This document shows, piece after piece, positions 55,047-64,000 of a stretch of 64,000 bases of DNA; within the stretch, counting starts at the first letter, position 1, and each line of letters begins with the position of its first letter. A model generated the notes under the pieces. The model did not search any database. It was given only the letters and a program-made list of their open reading frames with translations, and was not told the DNA's origin. The DNA lies in assembly GCF_008017835.1 (NCBI RefSeq), contig NZ_VRLT01000005.1, positions 124,001-188,000 of the forward strand, written 5' to 3'. Made by a program: the position numbers and the translations under genes. This DNA comes from Mesonia sp. HuA40. Lineage in GTDB: Bacteria; Bacteroidota; Bacteroidia; Flavobacteriales; Flavobacteriaceae.

Positions 55047-58000
55047 ATGAATAAAAGATACATTTTAGGGTTATTATTGGTGCTTACTAGCCAACTTCAG
55101 TTTGCTCAAAAAAGCTTCGAAAAACGTTGGTCGACGGTTGAGCAATTAGAGCAAGAAGGAAGATTGAGTAGTGCTCTTGAAAAAGCAGAGTTAATTTTAA
55201 AAAAAGCAGATAAAAGAGAAAATACTTCTCAATTTATAAAAGCTTTTCTATATGTTTCTAAATACAAGCTCCTTTTAAAAGAAGAAAGTCATTTTGAAGT
55301 TTATCAAGACTTCTTAACTGAAATAGAAAAACAACCAGCCCCTACTAAGCAAATCCTATATTCCTTTCTAGCCGAAAATTTAAATGAATTCTATCGAGCG
55401 AATAGATGGGCTATCGCCAGAAGAACACCGGTTCAAAATCCATCCAATGATTATAGGTTGTGGGATGCTAAACATTTTAAATATCAAATTGATTTTTACT
55501 ACAACAAATCGCTTACTAAAAAAGAATTATTGCTAGCTACAAATTTAAACGCACTCGAGCCAGCGCTACATTACGGTATTAATTATAATCGTTTTAGAAG
55601 TACATTATTAGATTTACTAACCAATCGTTATTTAAATTACTTAAAGCAACAGTCTCCAACCAAAACTGAAATTGACATCGACATAATCGAGTCAAATAAT
55701 CTTTATGCTCTACCAGGAGAATTTTCTCAATTACAGTTACCCAAGGACACCGCCAATGGCAGCTTTATTAAAGGATTAGAAGTGTACCAGCATTTAACAC
55801 GACAGCATCAGAAAAACAAAAATAAAAGTTCTTTACTAGTAACTACCTTAGAACGTTTAAGCTTTATAAAGGACCAAGATCACCGAAAAGATCGAAATAC
55901 GCTTTATAAAAACGCACTTCTAATTCTTAAAAATGAGGTGAAATCCGATAAGGAGCTCGCTTGGATTCATTACTACCTAGCTCGATTTTATTTAGATGAG
56001 GCCGAAAAAAATAGTCACCCCGATTATTTAAATAAAAGTCTAACCCATCTTAAAAAAGTTAAAGAAATCGCCCCAGATAGTTATCCTGCTGTAGAATCTT
56101 CGCATCTCGAGTATGTTATTTTAGACAAAAAATACCGTGTTACCATCCACAAAAAGCCATTAGCCAATAAAAAGTTTAGAGCTCTTGTACATTATAAAAA
56201 TATAGATAGCTTGTACGTACATATTTATAAGTCTAAGCTAAACCACTCTAAATACCCGAGCACTAAGCAAGACTCTGTGATTAAAGCCAATTACACGCGT
56301 GCTAAAAGGCTTAGTTTGCAATCTTTTTCTCTGCCAAAAAAAATAGATTATTATACCTACTCAACAGAAATTCTGCTAGAGGCCTTACCTGCAGGGGATT
56401 ATTTAGCGATTTTCAGTAAAAAAGAAAACTTGAATTTTGAAAGTGAGGAATTTCTATACCATAATTTTCAAGTAACTGATTTAAGCCTTACCAGTTTTGA
56501 TTTGAGCCCTAATCAACAAGTCTATATTGCTAGTAGAACCTCAAGTAAACCTATTAAAAATGCAAAAATTCACGCTAAAAATAGACCAAACGCATACTAC
56601 AGAACCAATCAAAAAGGGCTAGCCACTATACCAGCACCAGCTATAAATAAAACCGAGAGACTCCCCATAACTATTACAAAAGATGGCGACACGTTGCACA
56701 CTGATCTTATTTTTTTTAAACAAAATTTGGGTGAGGATAGCCAAAATGAATTCCTATTAAAAGGAAGCTTATTTACAGATCGCAGCATCTACAGGCCCGG
56801 GCAAGAGGTACATTTTAAAGCAATTTTGACCGTACAAGGAAAAAAATTACGCAAAACAGTTGCTAATCAAAATATCACCATCTATATGCGTAATGCAAAT
56901 CGTCAGATAATTGATAGTTTGCAAATTACCACCAATTCCTATGGCTCTGGACATGGAAAGTTTAAACTGCCAGAAAATGACCTTACGGGAAGTTATAACT
57001 TATTTTTAAAAGAAGAGTTAGCCTCAGGTAGCACCTATGCCAGTGCAGATTGGAGTAGAACTTATTGTTATTTCAATGTTGAAGAATACAAAAGACCCCG
57101 CTTTGAAGTTTTCTTTGACAAAATAAAGACAACAAAGGTTATAAATGATTCTATTTCGTTAAGCGGAAAAGCCAAAGCATATTTCGGCGGAAGCCTAACA
57201 CAAGCTAAGGTGCCTTACACAATAGATCGTGAAATATTTAATTCTTATCGATATGGTTTACCCTATCATGAGAGGAAGAAAAAACGATTATACAAGGGGG
57301 CAACAGTAACCGATGCTAATGGGAATTTTAAAATTAAATTTAAAGCCCTGGCTCCCAATCATATTAAATCTGATTTAAAACCCATTTACACCTATACTAT
57401 AAATGCGGTTGTAACCGATGTAAATGGTGAAACACAAAGTGCATTTCAACAAATACGTTTAGGATATCACGCGGCAGATATTTATTTTGATTTACCCAAT
57501 AATTACTCTAATGTTGTCAATTTAAATAAAAATGCAGCCATACATGTAAAAGCTAACGATTTAAATGGTTTACCAACCAAAGTAGATGGTCATCTCTATT
57601 TATACCAATATAAAACACCAAACCGTTATTTGTTAAAAAGGGATATTCCTTTACCAGAAATACAACAAATACCTTACAATGAGTTTATTAAAAATTTTCC
57701 GCATACGGCATACGACAGTTTAGATTTAGCCGAAAAATGGCCAAAAACTGAAATTTTAAAAATTCCTGTCAAAATAAACCAAACACAAAGCATAAACCTA
57801 GCAGCTTACCAAGAGCAGCTTAAAAGCGGACAGTATCTTTTATCTTACAAAGGCCAAGATATCCGTAAATTTCCCGTTGAAGTAAACCGACGAATTACCC
57901 TGGTCAACCCCAATCGGCCAAATTTAGATCTTCATCAAAACACCATAGATTTTGATTACCACCTAGACCAAGAAAAAAAACAAATAAGGCTTGATTTTAA

Positions 58001-61000
58001 AACCCCTTTTAAAAATTTACACTTATTAACCAATTTAACTTTCGATGATAGTCAACTGCAACAAGAGGTTATGCATTTTAATGAAAATGAAAAGAGTATC
58101 ATTCTTTCGATTCCTAAAAATGCTAAATACCTACACTTAGCGTATTTTTACAACTACTTGGGACGTTACGGAAATAAGCGCCATAAAATTGAACTTCTAC
58201 CGCCAACTAAAAACAAATCAAAGCTAAAATTTGAAGTTTTACATTTTCGTGATAAGCTTGAACCCGGTCAAGCCGAACAATGGCAACTTAAAATTTTAAA
58301 TCAAGACGGAAGCCCAGCTGAAGCGGAAGTACTCGCGAGTATGTATGACGCTTCATTAGATCAATTTAAACCTCATCGCTGGAGTAATGTATTGTACCAT
58401 AATTATTTTAAACGTAAAAAAAATGGACTTCCCAACAGTATCAATCATTTAGGACATTATAACCAAGTTTACACTTCAAGGGCTACTCAACATTTGAATA
58501 GCAATGGGTATAATTTTTTCTCACCGAATTATGCTAATTTTAATTATTTTGGTTATCATTTTATATACACCAGCCTAACCAATAAAACCTATTTAAAAGG
58601 GCTAGCTGTAAATAAATACCAAGCCAAAAACACACCCCAAGGCTATATTGCAGGTAAAATCACCGACCGTTTAGGCAAAGCCTTACCGGGTGTACAGGTT
58701 TTTAATCAAACAAAAAAACAAGCAACTTTAAGCAATTTTGACGGTTACTTCATTTTAAAAGGAGAGCCTAGCGACTTATTGTTTGTTAGATATATAGGAC
58801 ATAGTAAAGCACAAATTATAGCTAAAAAATACAACAACCTTACATTAGAGAATGGGTTTGTTCACAACAATGATAAAATCTTAAGCCATTATAGCGTTGC
58901 TGAATACAGCTTAGAAGAAGTAAGTTCTGCCATTTTATCTGATAATCATCCGCGGTTTAAAGATCTACTTCAGAATAAAGCCCTAGGTCTAATGCTGGTA
59001 GGAGGAGGTTCTGGGCAAGTGGGTGCTGCTACAAGCGTTCGTATACGTGGTAATGGCAGCACTTTAGATAAGGTACCGCTGTATGTAATAAACGGCGAAA
59101 TAGTTGACCCTAGCAAGTTTAAAGACATACCAACAGACCAAATTATCGATATGCAAATGCTTACGGGAACTAGTGCTAAGGCTCTATACGGTGCTCGAGC
59201 CGTCAATGGCGTTGTGCTTATCACAACCAATCAAGAACCAAAAGATCAACTGCAACAGATAGAGGCGCGCACTAACTTGAGTGAAACCGCGTTTTTCTTG
59301 CCTCAACTAAAAACCAACAAAAAAGGAGAAATCATCTTTAATTTTAAAAGTCCAGAGGCATTAACAAAATGGCATTTTCAAGCTTTTGCACACGATAAAC
59401 GGCTAAATCAAGATAAATTAGACCTTTATGTCAATACCCAGAAAAAACTTAACCTTATTCCTAATTTCCCTCGATTTTTTAGAAGTAAAGATAGTTTAAG
59501 TATCTCGGCAAAAATCAGTAATCTCTCGAATGAAGCAATAGAAGGAATCATTCAACTGTCTTTCACCAATAAAGATGAAAGCCTCGTAGATTTATTTACA
59601 AGTTCACAACAAACTAAAAACTTCAGTCTAAACGCAAAAAATAATACTCAGGTAACCTGGAAAATAGCCATTCCGGAAGGTCTTTCGGCAGTCAAGTACC
59701 GTATTGTTGCAAAAGCCGATAATCTAGGCGATGGTGAAGAAGGGCTTATACCGGTGTTAACCAATCGTGTTTTAACCACCGAAACACTACCCATTTGGGT
59801 TAATCCGAATGAGCAGAAAGAGTATAGCTTTAATAGTCTAAAAAATAATAATTCACCAACAAAAGAAAATCACCAGTTGGTTTTTGAGTACACCTCAAAT
59901 CCGGCTTGGACCAGTTTATTGGCGCTACCTTATTTAGTAGAATATCCGCACGAATGTTCAGAACAAGTATTTGCAAAATTTTATGCGAGTCATCTTACAA
60001 AGTTAATGCAAGAATTAAATCCAGAAATTAAAAAGGTATTGCATCAATGGCAAAAGAATAAAACTACTATTCCCGATTGGCATAAAAATACCAATTTAAA
60101 ACAGATGCTTTGGGAAGAAAGCCCCTGGCTAAAAACAGCAGGAACCCCAGCGGAACAACAAAAAAGAATTGCAGAAGTACTCGACATAGAAAAAACGCAA
60201 CAAAATATTCACCAAGCCTTAAAAAAACTATCTAACCTACAACTTGATAACGGAGGCTTTCCTTGGTTTGGGGGCGGTCGTGCCAACAGGTTCATTTCTC
60301 TGCACATTTATGCTGGGTTAGGCAAACTTCAGAAGTTAGATTCCGCAATAGCTCAATTACCAGAAGTTAAAAAAATAACAGAGCAATTAGCCCGTTATTT
60401 AGATTTTGAATTTCTGCAGCCAAATGACAGTCCAAAAATATACTCGTTCAACCCCACAGCCATTCAATACGCTTATGCGAAAAGTTGTTATGACCTAAAA
60501 GCTACGGCCGATTTTAAACGCTACATAGAAACTATGTTTGAAGCCTATGAAGATAATTGGACGTCTTTGACTATTCACTCACAGCTAACCCTTGCTATTC
60601 TAGCGCAGCGTCATAAAAATACAGATTTGGCAAAACAGATTTTAACCGCTCTGCAAGAAAGTGCTGTAATAAATTCAAAGCACGGAATGTATTGGAAAGA
60701 ACTAAAGAAAAATTATGGCTGGCACAATGAACCCATTACTACACAAGTTAGGGCAATTGAAGCTTTCGCGGAAATTGCAGGAGATAAAAAAACGATTACG
60801 AAACTCAAAACTTGGTTAATACGTCAAAGAAAAAATCAAGCTTGGCACTCTACAAAAGCTACTACAGAAGCTATTTATGCACTACTTATTTACGGAGAGC
60901 AAGCAACACTGCAAAAAGAATCTCCTAAAATAAAAATTGGTGAAGAAAAAATTAGCTTTGACAATTCCAGCGCTGCCGGTTATGTTAAGAAAATATGGCA

Positions 61001-61559
61001 AGGCAATTTTATTAATAAAGAACTCGCAAATATAGCTATTAGGAACAATTCAAAAACCGCACAGTATGGCGCAATGTATTGGCAGTACTTTGAAGAGTCT
61101 GATGCCGTGCAAGCCAGTAACCACGAAAGCCTTAAGATTGAGAAAGAATTGTTAAAGAGAGTAGAAACCCTTGAAGGGAGTGTGTTAAGGCCCATATCGG
61201 TAGATCAACTTCGTGTTGGAGACTTAATTAGGGTTCGTTTAATAATAAAGGCAAAAGAAGATTTTAATTTTATGCATTTAAAAGATAGCCGTGCAGCTGG
61301 TCTAGAACCAGTTGATGTGATATCCAAATACAAATGGCAAGATGGTTTAGGTTATTACCAGAGCACAAAAGATGTAGCAACACACTTCTTCTTTGATAAC
61401 ATACCGGCGGGCACTTATGTATTCGAATACAACCTAAGGGTTGTTAATGCAGGTAATTTTTCAAATGGGCTATCCGAATTGCAAAGTATGTATGCACCAG
61501 AAATTAAAGTACAATCTGAAGGTAAAAGACTTGAATTATTACCACGAACAAAAAATTAA
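55047..61559 (+). CDS. alpha-2-macroglobulin-family protein with inserted carboxypeptidase-like and TonB-plug domains
   Basis: A 2170-residue secreted or periplasmic protein. Signal peptide 1-20; TPR-like helical N-terminus to about 380; MG2-type domain about 571-680 (FTDRSIYRPGQEVHFKAILT). Further macroglobulin domains run to about 1190. A carboxypeptidase-regulatory-like domain sits at about 1197-1280 (GKITDRLGKALPGVQVFN). A SusC-like plug is at about 1299-1394 (VRIRGNGSTLDKVPLYVING, GTSAKALYGARAVNGVVLIT). The A2M central domain starts near 1409. The thioester-type motif PHECSEQ places the Cys at 1637, with a terpenoid-cyclase-like helical domain to about 2000. No outer-membrane barrel follows the plug. 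Bacterial A2Ms trap proteases; the role of the plug is unknown. It is followed by a bidirectional terminator. Confidence 0.85.
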   Translation: MNKRYILGLLLVLTSQLQFAQKSFEKRWSTVEQLEQEGRLSSALEKAELILKKADKRENTSQFIKAFLYVSKYKLLLKEESHFEVYQDFLTEIEKQPAPTKQILYSFLAENLNEFYRANRWAIARRTPVQNPSNDYRLWDAKHFKYQIDFYYNKSLTKKELLLATNLNALEPALHYGINYNRFRSTLLDLLTNRYLNYLKQQSPTKTEIDIDIIESNNLYALPGEFSQLQLPKDTANGSFIKGLEVYQHLTRQHQKNKNKSSLLVTTLERLSFIKDQDHRKDRNTLYKNALLILKNEVKSDKELAWIHYYLARFYLDEAEKNSHPDYLNKSLTHLKKVKEIAPDSYPAVESSHLEYVILDKKYRVTIHKKPLANKKFRALVHYKNIDSLYVHIYKSKLNHSKYPSTKQDSVIKANYTRAKRLSLQSFSLPKKIDYYTYSTEILLEALPAGDYLAIFSKKENLNFESEEFLYHNFQVTDLSLTSFDLSPNQQVYIASRTSSKPIKNAKIHAKNRPNAYYRTNQKGLATIPAPAINKTERLPITITKDGDTLHTDLIFFKQNLGEDSQNEFLLKGSLFTDRSIYRPGQEVHFKAILTVQGKKLRKTVANQNITIYMRNANRQIIDSLQITTNSYGSGHGKFKLPENDLTGSYNLFLKEELASGSTYASADWSRTYCYFNVEEYKRPRFEVFFDKIKTTKVINDSISLSGKAKAYFGGSLTQAKVPYTIDREIFNSYRYGLPYHERKKKRLYKGATVTDANGNFKIKFKALAPNHIKSDLKPIYTYTINAVVTDVNGETQSAFQQIRLGYHAADIYFDLPNNYSNVVNLNKNAAIHVKANDLNGLPTKVDGHLYLYQYKTPNRYLLKRDIPLPEIQQIPYNEFIKNFPHTAYDSLDLAEKWPKTEILKIPVKINQTQSINLAAYQEQLKSGQYLLSYKGQDIRKFPVEVNRRITLVNPNRPNLDLHQNTIDFDYHLDQEKKQIRLDFKTPFKNLHLLTNLTFDDSQLQQEVMHFNENEKSIILSIPKNAKYLHLAYFYNYLGRYGNKRHKIELLPPTKNKSKLKFEVLHFRDKLEPGQAEQWQLKILNQDGSPAEAEVLASMYDASLDQFKPHRWSNVLYHNYFKRKKNGLPNSINHLGHYNQVYTSRATQHLNSNGYNFFSPNYANFNYFGYHFIYTSLTNKTYLKGLAVNKYQAKNTPQGYIAGKITDRLGKALPGVQVFNQTKKQATLSNFDGYFILKGEPSDLLFVRYIGHSKAQIIAKKYNNLTLENGFVHNNDKILSHYSVAEYSLEEVSSAILSDNHPRFKDLLQNKALGLMLVGGGSGQVGAATSVRIRGNGSTLDKVPLYVINGEIVDPSKFKDIPTDQIIDMQMLTGTSAKALYGARAVNGVVLITTNQEPKDQLQQIEARTNLSETAFFLPQLKTNKKGEIIFNFKSPEALTKWHFQAFAHDKRLNQDKLDLYVNTQKKLNLIPNFPRFFRSKDSLSISAKISNLSNEAIEGIIQLSFTNKDESLVDLFTSSQQTKNFSLNAKNNTQVTWKIAIPEGLSAVKYRIVAKADNLGDGEEGLIPVLTNRVLTTETLPIWVNPNEQKEYSFNSLKNNNSPTKENHQLVFEYTSNPAWTSLLALPYLVEYPHECSEQVFAKFYASHLTKLMQELNPEIKKVLHQWQKNKTTIPDWHKNTNLKQMLWEESPWLKTAGTPAEQQKRIAEVLDIEKTQQNIHQALKKLSNLQLDNGGFPWFGGGRANRFISLHIYAGLGKLQKLDSAIAQLPEVKKITEQLARYLDFEFLQPNDSPKIYSFNPTAIQYAYAKSCYDLKATADFKRYIETMFEAYEDNWTSLTIHSQLTLAILAQRHKNTDLAKQILTALQESAVINSKHGMYWKELKKNYGWHNEPITTQVRAIEAFAEIAGDKKTITKLKTWLIRQRKNQAWHSTKATTEAIYALLIYGEQATLQKESPKIKIGEEKISFDNSSAAGYVKKIWQGNFINKELANIAIRNNSKTAQYGAMYWQYFEESDAVQASNHESLKIEKELLKRVETLEGSVLRPISVDQLRVGDLIRVRLIIKAKEDFNFMHLKDSRAAGLEPVDVISKYKWQDGLGYYQSTKDVATHFFFDNIPAGTYVFEYNLRVVNAGNFSNGLSELQSMYAPEIKVQSEGKRLELLPRTKN

Positions 61560-61590
61560 ATATGACCTGAATTTCTAATTATAGATAAAA

Positions 61591-61625
61591 AAAAGCGATT
61601 AGGGTTAACCTAATCGCTTTTTTTA
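61591..61625. terminator. bidirectional terminator between macroglobulin and DUF4136 genes
   Basis: AAAGCGATTAGG and CCTAATCGCTTT form a 12-base-pair stem around GTTAA, flanked by eight or more As on the left and eight Ts on the right. It serves both convergent genes. Confidence 0.9.
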
Positions 61626-61632
61626 GAAATTG

Positions 61633-62157
61633 TTATTTTGGTGGAAATTCCTTTACGCCTTTACTGATTAGCCGATTAAAAAATACTTGTTTTTCTTTTG
61701 GATTCATCTGGCGTTTATATTGATCTTCTACAACAGCTTGCCAAAATAATTCGTTGGTTTGAGCCTCACTAAAATTAAGGCTTAAACTCAATATGGTTTT
61801 CGTCGTACTTATAGGTATTCCACCTGAAACACCACCGCCAACGTGGCCTCCTCCTCCACCAAATCCAATTCCTATTTGAGAGTTGTTACGCTCTTGAAAC
61901 AAATCGGTTTCTAAAAGAATTTTAAAATCGGGATTACTGCTTTTTGCGTAACCTTGTTGGGCTAAGACGTCTTCAACAGCTTTTATCAGGCGTTCTTGGT
62001 CTAGCTCGTTTAAATGACCAGCAGCAATATTGTGTTGAGGATAAAATTGATAAGTGCGGTATTTTTGGAAATTTACTTTAGCATCATAATCTACATAAAC
62101 CTTTGGACCGCAACTCATCAAAAACAAAAAAAAAACCAAACCTAAAATACGTGTCAT
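61633..62157 (-). CDS. DUF4136 lipoprotein
   Basis: A 174-residue lipoprotein (signal ending FLFLMSC, Cys16). The DUF4136 domain shows VYVDYDAKVNFQKYRTYQFY at the start and LNELDQERLIKAVEDVLAQQ then GYAKSSNPDFKILLETDLFQ. A glycine-rich loop (GIGFGGGGGHVGGGVSGGIP) lies in the middle, and LSLNFSEAQTNELFWQAVVE follows. The family is widespread in Gram-negative envelopes with no assigned role. Confidence 0.88.
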   Translation of the reverse strand: MTRILGLVFFLFLMSCGPKVYVDYDAKVNFQKYRTYQFYPQHNIAAGHLNELDQERLIKAVEDVLAQQGYAKSSNPDFKILLETDLFQERNNSQIGIGFGGGGGHVGGGVSGGIPISTTKTILSLSLNFSEAQTNELFWQAVVEDQYKRQMNPKEKQVFFNRLISKGVKEFPPK

Positions 62158-62206
62158 GCTAATAAATTTACCACAAGATACTGAAAAACAAAATACTAAT
62201 TAAGTT

Positions 62207-63217
62207 TTAAATAGGCTTTTTATTTAAGTTTTCCCACAATACATCTTTTAACTGGGCTATTCCTTGCTGCGCTACAGCTGATATAAATAAATAGGGTATC
62301 TTATTAAAATAAGCGTCGAGTTCTTCTTGTTGTTCGCGTTGCAACTCTTGATCAAGCATATCGCTTTTAGAAATGGCCACTACACGATCTTTATCTAATA
62401 ATTCTGGATTGTATCGGCGCAATTCATCTAACAAAATCTCATATTGCTTTATCACATCATCTGCATCACAGGGAATTAAAAAAAGTAACGTCGAGTTACG
62501 TTCTATATGTCTTAAAAACCGGTAACCTAAGCCTTTCCCTTCTGCTGCACCTTCTATGATTCCAGGAATATCTGCCATTACGAAACTTTGATAATCGCGA
62601 TACTTTACAATACCCAGATTGGGTTTAAGGGTCGTAAATTCATAATCGGCTATCTTGGGTTTGGCCGCGGTAATAACCGAAAGCAATGTAGATTTGCCTG
62701 CATTAGGAAAACCAACAAGACCTACATCTGCAAGTACTTTTAATTCTAAAGTAATATCTCGCTCCTCTCCTGGTATTCCAGGTTGTGCATATCTTGGGGT
62801 TTGATTGGTAGAGGATTTAAAATGCCAATTGCCTCTTCCTCCTTTTCCGCCTCGAGCGATAATAATTTCTTGGTTATTCTCGGTAATCTCATCTATAATA
62901 GCTTGGGTGTCGGTATCTCGAATTACCGTTCCTAACGGAACATCGATATAAACGTCTTCCCCATCGGCTCCCGTGCTTCTTTGTTTACCGCCATTCCCGC
63001 CGTGCTCTGCCTTGATGTGGCGTTTAAAATTAAATTCGTAAAGCGTCCAAAGGTTTTCATTACCACGAATAATCACATGGCCCCCTCTGCCGCCATCTCC
63101 GCCGTCGGGGCCGCCTTTAGTAATGTATTTTTCTCTATGCAAATGCATAGAACCTTTTCCGCCATTACCTGAGCTAACGTGTAATTTAACGTAGTCTATA
63201 AAATTCCCTTCTTTCAC
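62207..63217 (-). CDS. obgE: GTPase Obg (CgtA)
   Basis: A 336-residue ribosome-associated GTPase involved in late 50S assembly and stress responses. The Obg domain (1-158) shows glycine-rich [20 protein letters not shown]. The G domain follows with [14 protein letters not shown] at 169-182, [20 protein letters not shown] and SKSD. The variable OCT C-terminal domain is absent, as in many Bacteroidetes. It starts 6 bases after adk. Confidence 0.97.
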   Translation of the reverse strand: MKEGNFIDYVKLHVSSGNGGKGSMHLHREKYITKGGPDGGDGGRGGHVIIRGNENLWTLYEFNFKRHIKAEHGGNGGKQRSTGADGEDVYIDVPLGTVIRDTDTQAIIDEITENNQEIIIARGGKGGRGNWHFKSSTNQTPRYAQPGIPGEERDITLELKVLADVGLVGFPNAGKSTLLSVITAAKPKIADYEFTTLKPNLGIVKYRDYQSFVMADIPGIIEGAAEGKGLGYRFLRHIERNSTLLFLIPCDADDVIKQYEILLDELRRYNPELLDKDRVVAISKSDMLDQELQREQQEELDAYFNKIPYLFISAVAQQGIAQLKDVLWENLNKKPI

Positions 63218-63223
63218 TTCTTA

Positions 63224-63802
63224 TTATTTTTCTAACTTATCGATTACTTGGCAAATTCTTTCGGTAATTTCGGCAATGCTGCCTACTCCATTAACGCCAA
63301 AGTACTTGTTCTGCTTTTGGTAAAATGATTTTACCACGGCCGTTTCTTTATGGTATACCTCTATTCTTTTTCGGATTACTTCTTCATTGGCATCATCTTT
63401 CCTACCTGAGGTTTTACCGCGTTCTAACAATCGTTCAACCAAAACCTCATCATCTACCTCTAGGGCTATCATAGCATTTACTTTTTCGTCGTGTTTGGCC
63501 AAAAAAGCATCAAGCGCTTCTGCTTGAACTTTTGTACGAGGAAAACCATCAAAAATATACCCACTCGCTGGCTTTTGCTTAGATACCTCATCTTTTAACA
63601 TGTCAACGGTTACCGAGTCGGGAACCAATTGACCTTTTTCTATAAAAGATTTGGCCTGAACCCCTAACGGAGTATCATTTTTCATGTTATACCTAAAAAT
63701 GTCTCCGGTAGATAAATGAATTAAGTTATACTTTTCTTTAAGTATACTTGCTTGGGTCCCTTTACCGGCTCCAGGAGGGCCAAATAATACTATTTTAATC
63801 AT
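63224..63802 (-). CDS. adk: adenylate kinase
   Basis: A 192-residue short-type (no zinc LID) adenylate kinase making 2 ADP from ATP and AMP. The P-loop is GPPGAGKGTQ at 8-17. AMP-binding LSTGDIFRYNMKNDTPLG, FDGFPRTKVQAEAL and RLLERGKTSGRKDD with LID-region Arg residues follow. In many bacteria adk lies between secY and infA; here it is with hpt and obgE. Its ATG overlaps the hpt stop by eight bases in another frame. Confidence 0.97.
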   Translation of the reverse strand: MIKIVLFGPPGAGKGTQASILKEKYNLIHLSTGDIFRYNMKNDTPLGVQAKSFIEKGQLVPDSVTVDMLKDEVSKQKPASGYIFDGFPRTKVQAEALDAFLAKHDEKVNAMIALEVDDEVLVERLLERGKTSGRKDDANEEVIRKRIEVYHKETAVVKSFYQKQNKYFGVNGVGSIAEITERICQVIDKLEK

Positions 63803-64000
63803 GTTGTGTTTCGATTAATTGATAAACTTCGGGTAAATTTCTTCCTAAACCATCATAATCTAATCCAAATCCTACTATGAATTTATTGGGTATTTCTATA
63901 CCAACGTAATCCAAAGCGTGGTTTTGATGATAAGCTTCTGGCTTATAAAATAAGGTTGCAATCTTATAACTGCTCACCTCCTGATTTTCTAAGATATTAA
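63795..64000 (-). CDS. hpt: hypoxanthine phosphoribosyltransferase, C-terminal part (partial)
   Basis: The frame runs in from the right edge and encodes at least 68 residues, with NILENQEVSSYKIATLFYKP, then VGIEIPNKFIVGFGLDYDGL and GRNLPEVYQL, the conserved C-terminal part of HPRT that contacts the purine. The N-terminal two thirds, including the PRPP motif, lie beyond the window. It salvages hypoxanthine/guanine and is coupled to adk by an eight-base overlap. Confidence 0.9.
   Translation of the reverse strand, partial: NILENQEVSSYKIATLFYKPEAYHQNHALDYVGIEIPNKFIVGFGLDYDGLGRNLPEVYQLIETQHD

Overview
The window is a contiguous piece of chromosome from a low-GC member of the Bacteroidetes, most likely the family Flavobacteriaceae. 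The evidence is: a SusC/SusD pair, a FecI/FecR/TonB-receptor island, a type IX secretion (T9SS) C-terminal sorting domain, near-absence of Shine-Dalgarno sequences in front of genes, Bacteroidetes-type promoter boxes (TAnnTTTG), and a ribosomal cluster in which secY is followed directly by infA and fusA directly by rpsJ. No rRNA, tRNA, CRISPR array, insertion sequence or prophage was seen, and no intergenic gap exceeds about 200 bases.

Layout. 1-3.9 kb (+): the tail of one gene, an alpha/beta hydrolase, the pseudouridine synthase RluF, a small Rho-N/SAP-like protein, then a compact run of VOC protein, AI-2E-type permease and YkvA-like protein. 3.9-6.2 kb (-): folD and ffh. 6.4-10.2 kb (+): ECF sigma factor, FecR anti-sigma and a TonB-dependent receptor with an STN signalling domain, a cell-surface signalling island. 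10.2-14.1 kb: argS, two small unknown proteins and an SDR/DUF2867 protein. 14.1-20 kb (-): two guanidino-hydrolase family genes (CtlX-like and DDAH/ADI-like), citrate synthase, enolase and carA.

20.1-37.2 kb (-) is the joined str-S10-spc-alpha ribosomal supercluster, read rpsL-rpsG-fusA-rpsJ-rplC-rplD-rplW-rplB-rpsS-rplV-rpsC-rplP-rpmC-rpsQ-rplN-rplX-rplE-rpsN-rpsH-rplF-rplR-rpsE-rpmD-rplO-secY-infA-rpmJ-rpsM-rpsK-rpsD-rpoA-rplQ. Almost all genes are 1-21 bases apart. Only five spacers exceed 50 bases. One carries a promoter. The other four, each with hairpin potential, sit in front of rpsG (S7), rplC-rplD (L3-L4), rpsH (S8) and rpsD (S4). These encode or lead to the four classical autogenous regulators of the same operons in E. 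coli.

37.4-46.4 kb (+): an Omp85-like outer-membrane protein, a SusC/SusD/lipoprotein set and a T9SS-exported subtilisin-like protease, which together look like an outer-membrane peptide or protein utilisation locus. 46.5-49.3 kb: rlmB, rhomboid protease, rarA. 49.3-54.9 kb (-): a secreted unknown, a YjjG-type HAD phosphatase, a polysaccharide-deacetylase-like protein, radC, mpl and a TPR protein. 55.0-61.6 kb (+): a 2170-residue alpha-2-macroglobulin-family protein that carries, in its middle, a carboxypeptidase-regulatory-like domain followed by a SusC-type TonB plug but no beta-barrel. This is the most unusual protein in the window. 61.6-64 kb (-): DUF4136 lipoprotein, obgE, adk and the 3' part of hpt, which overlaps adk and runs off the end.
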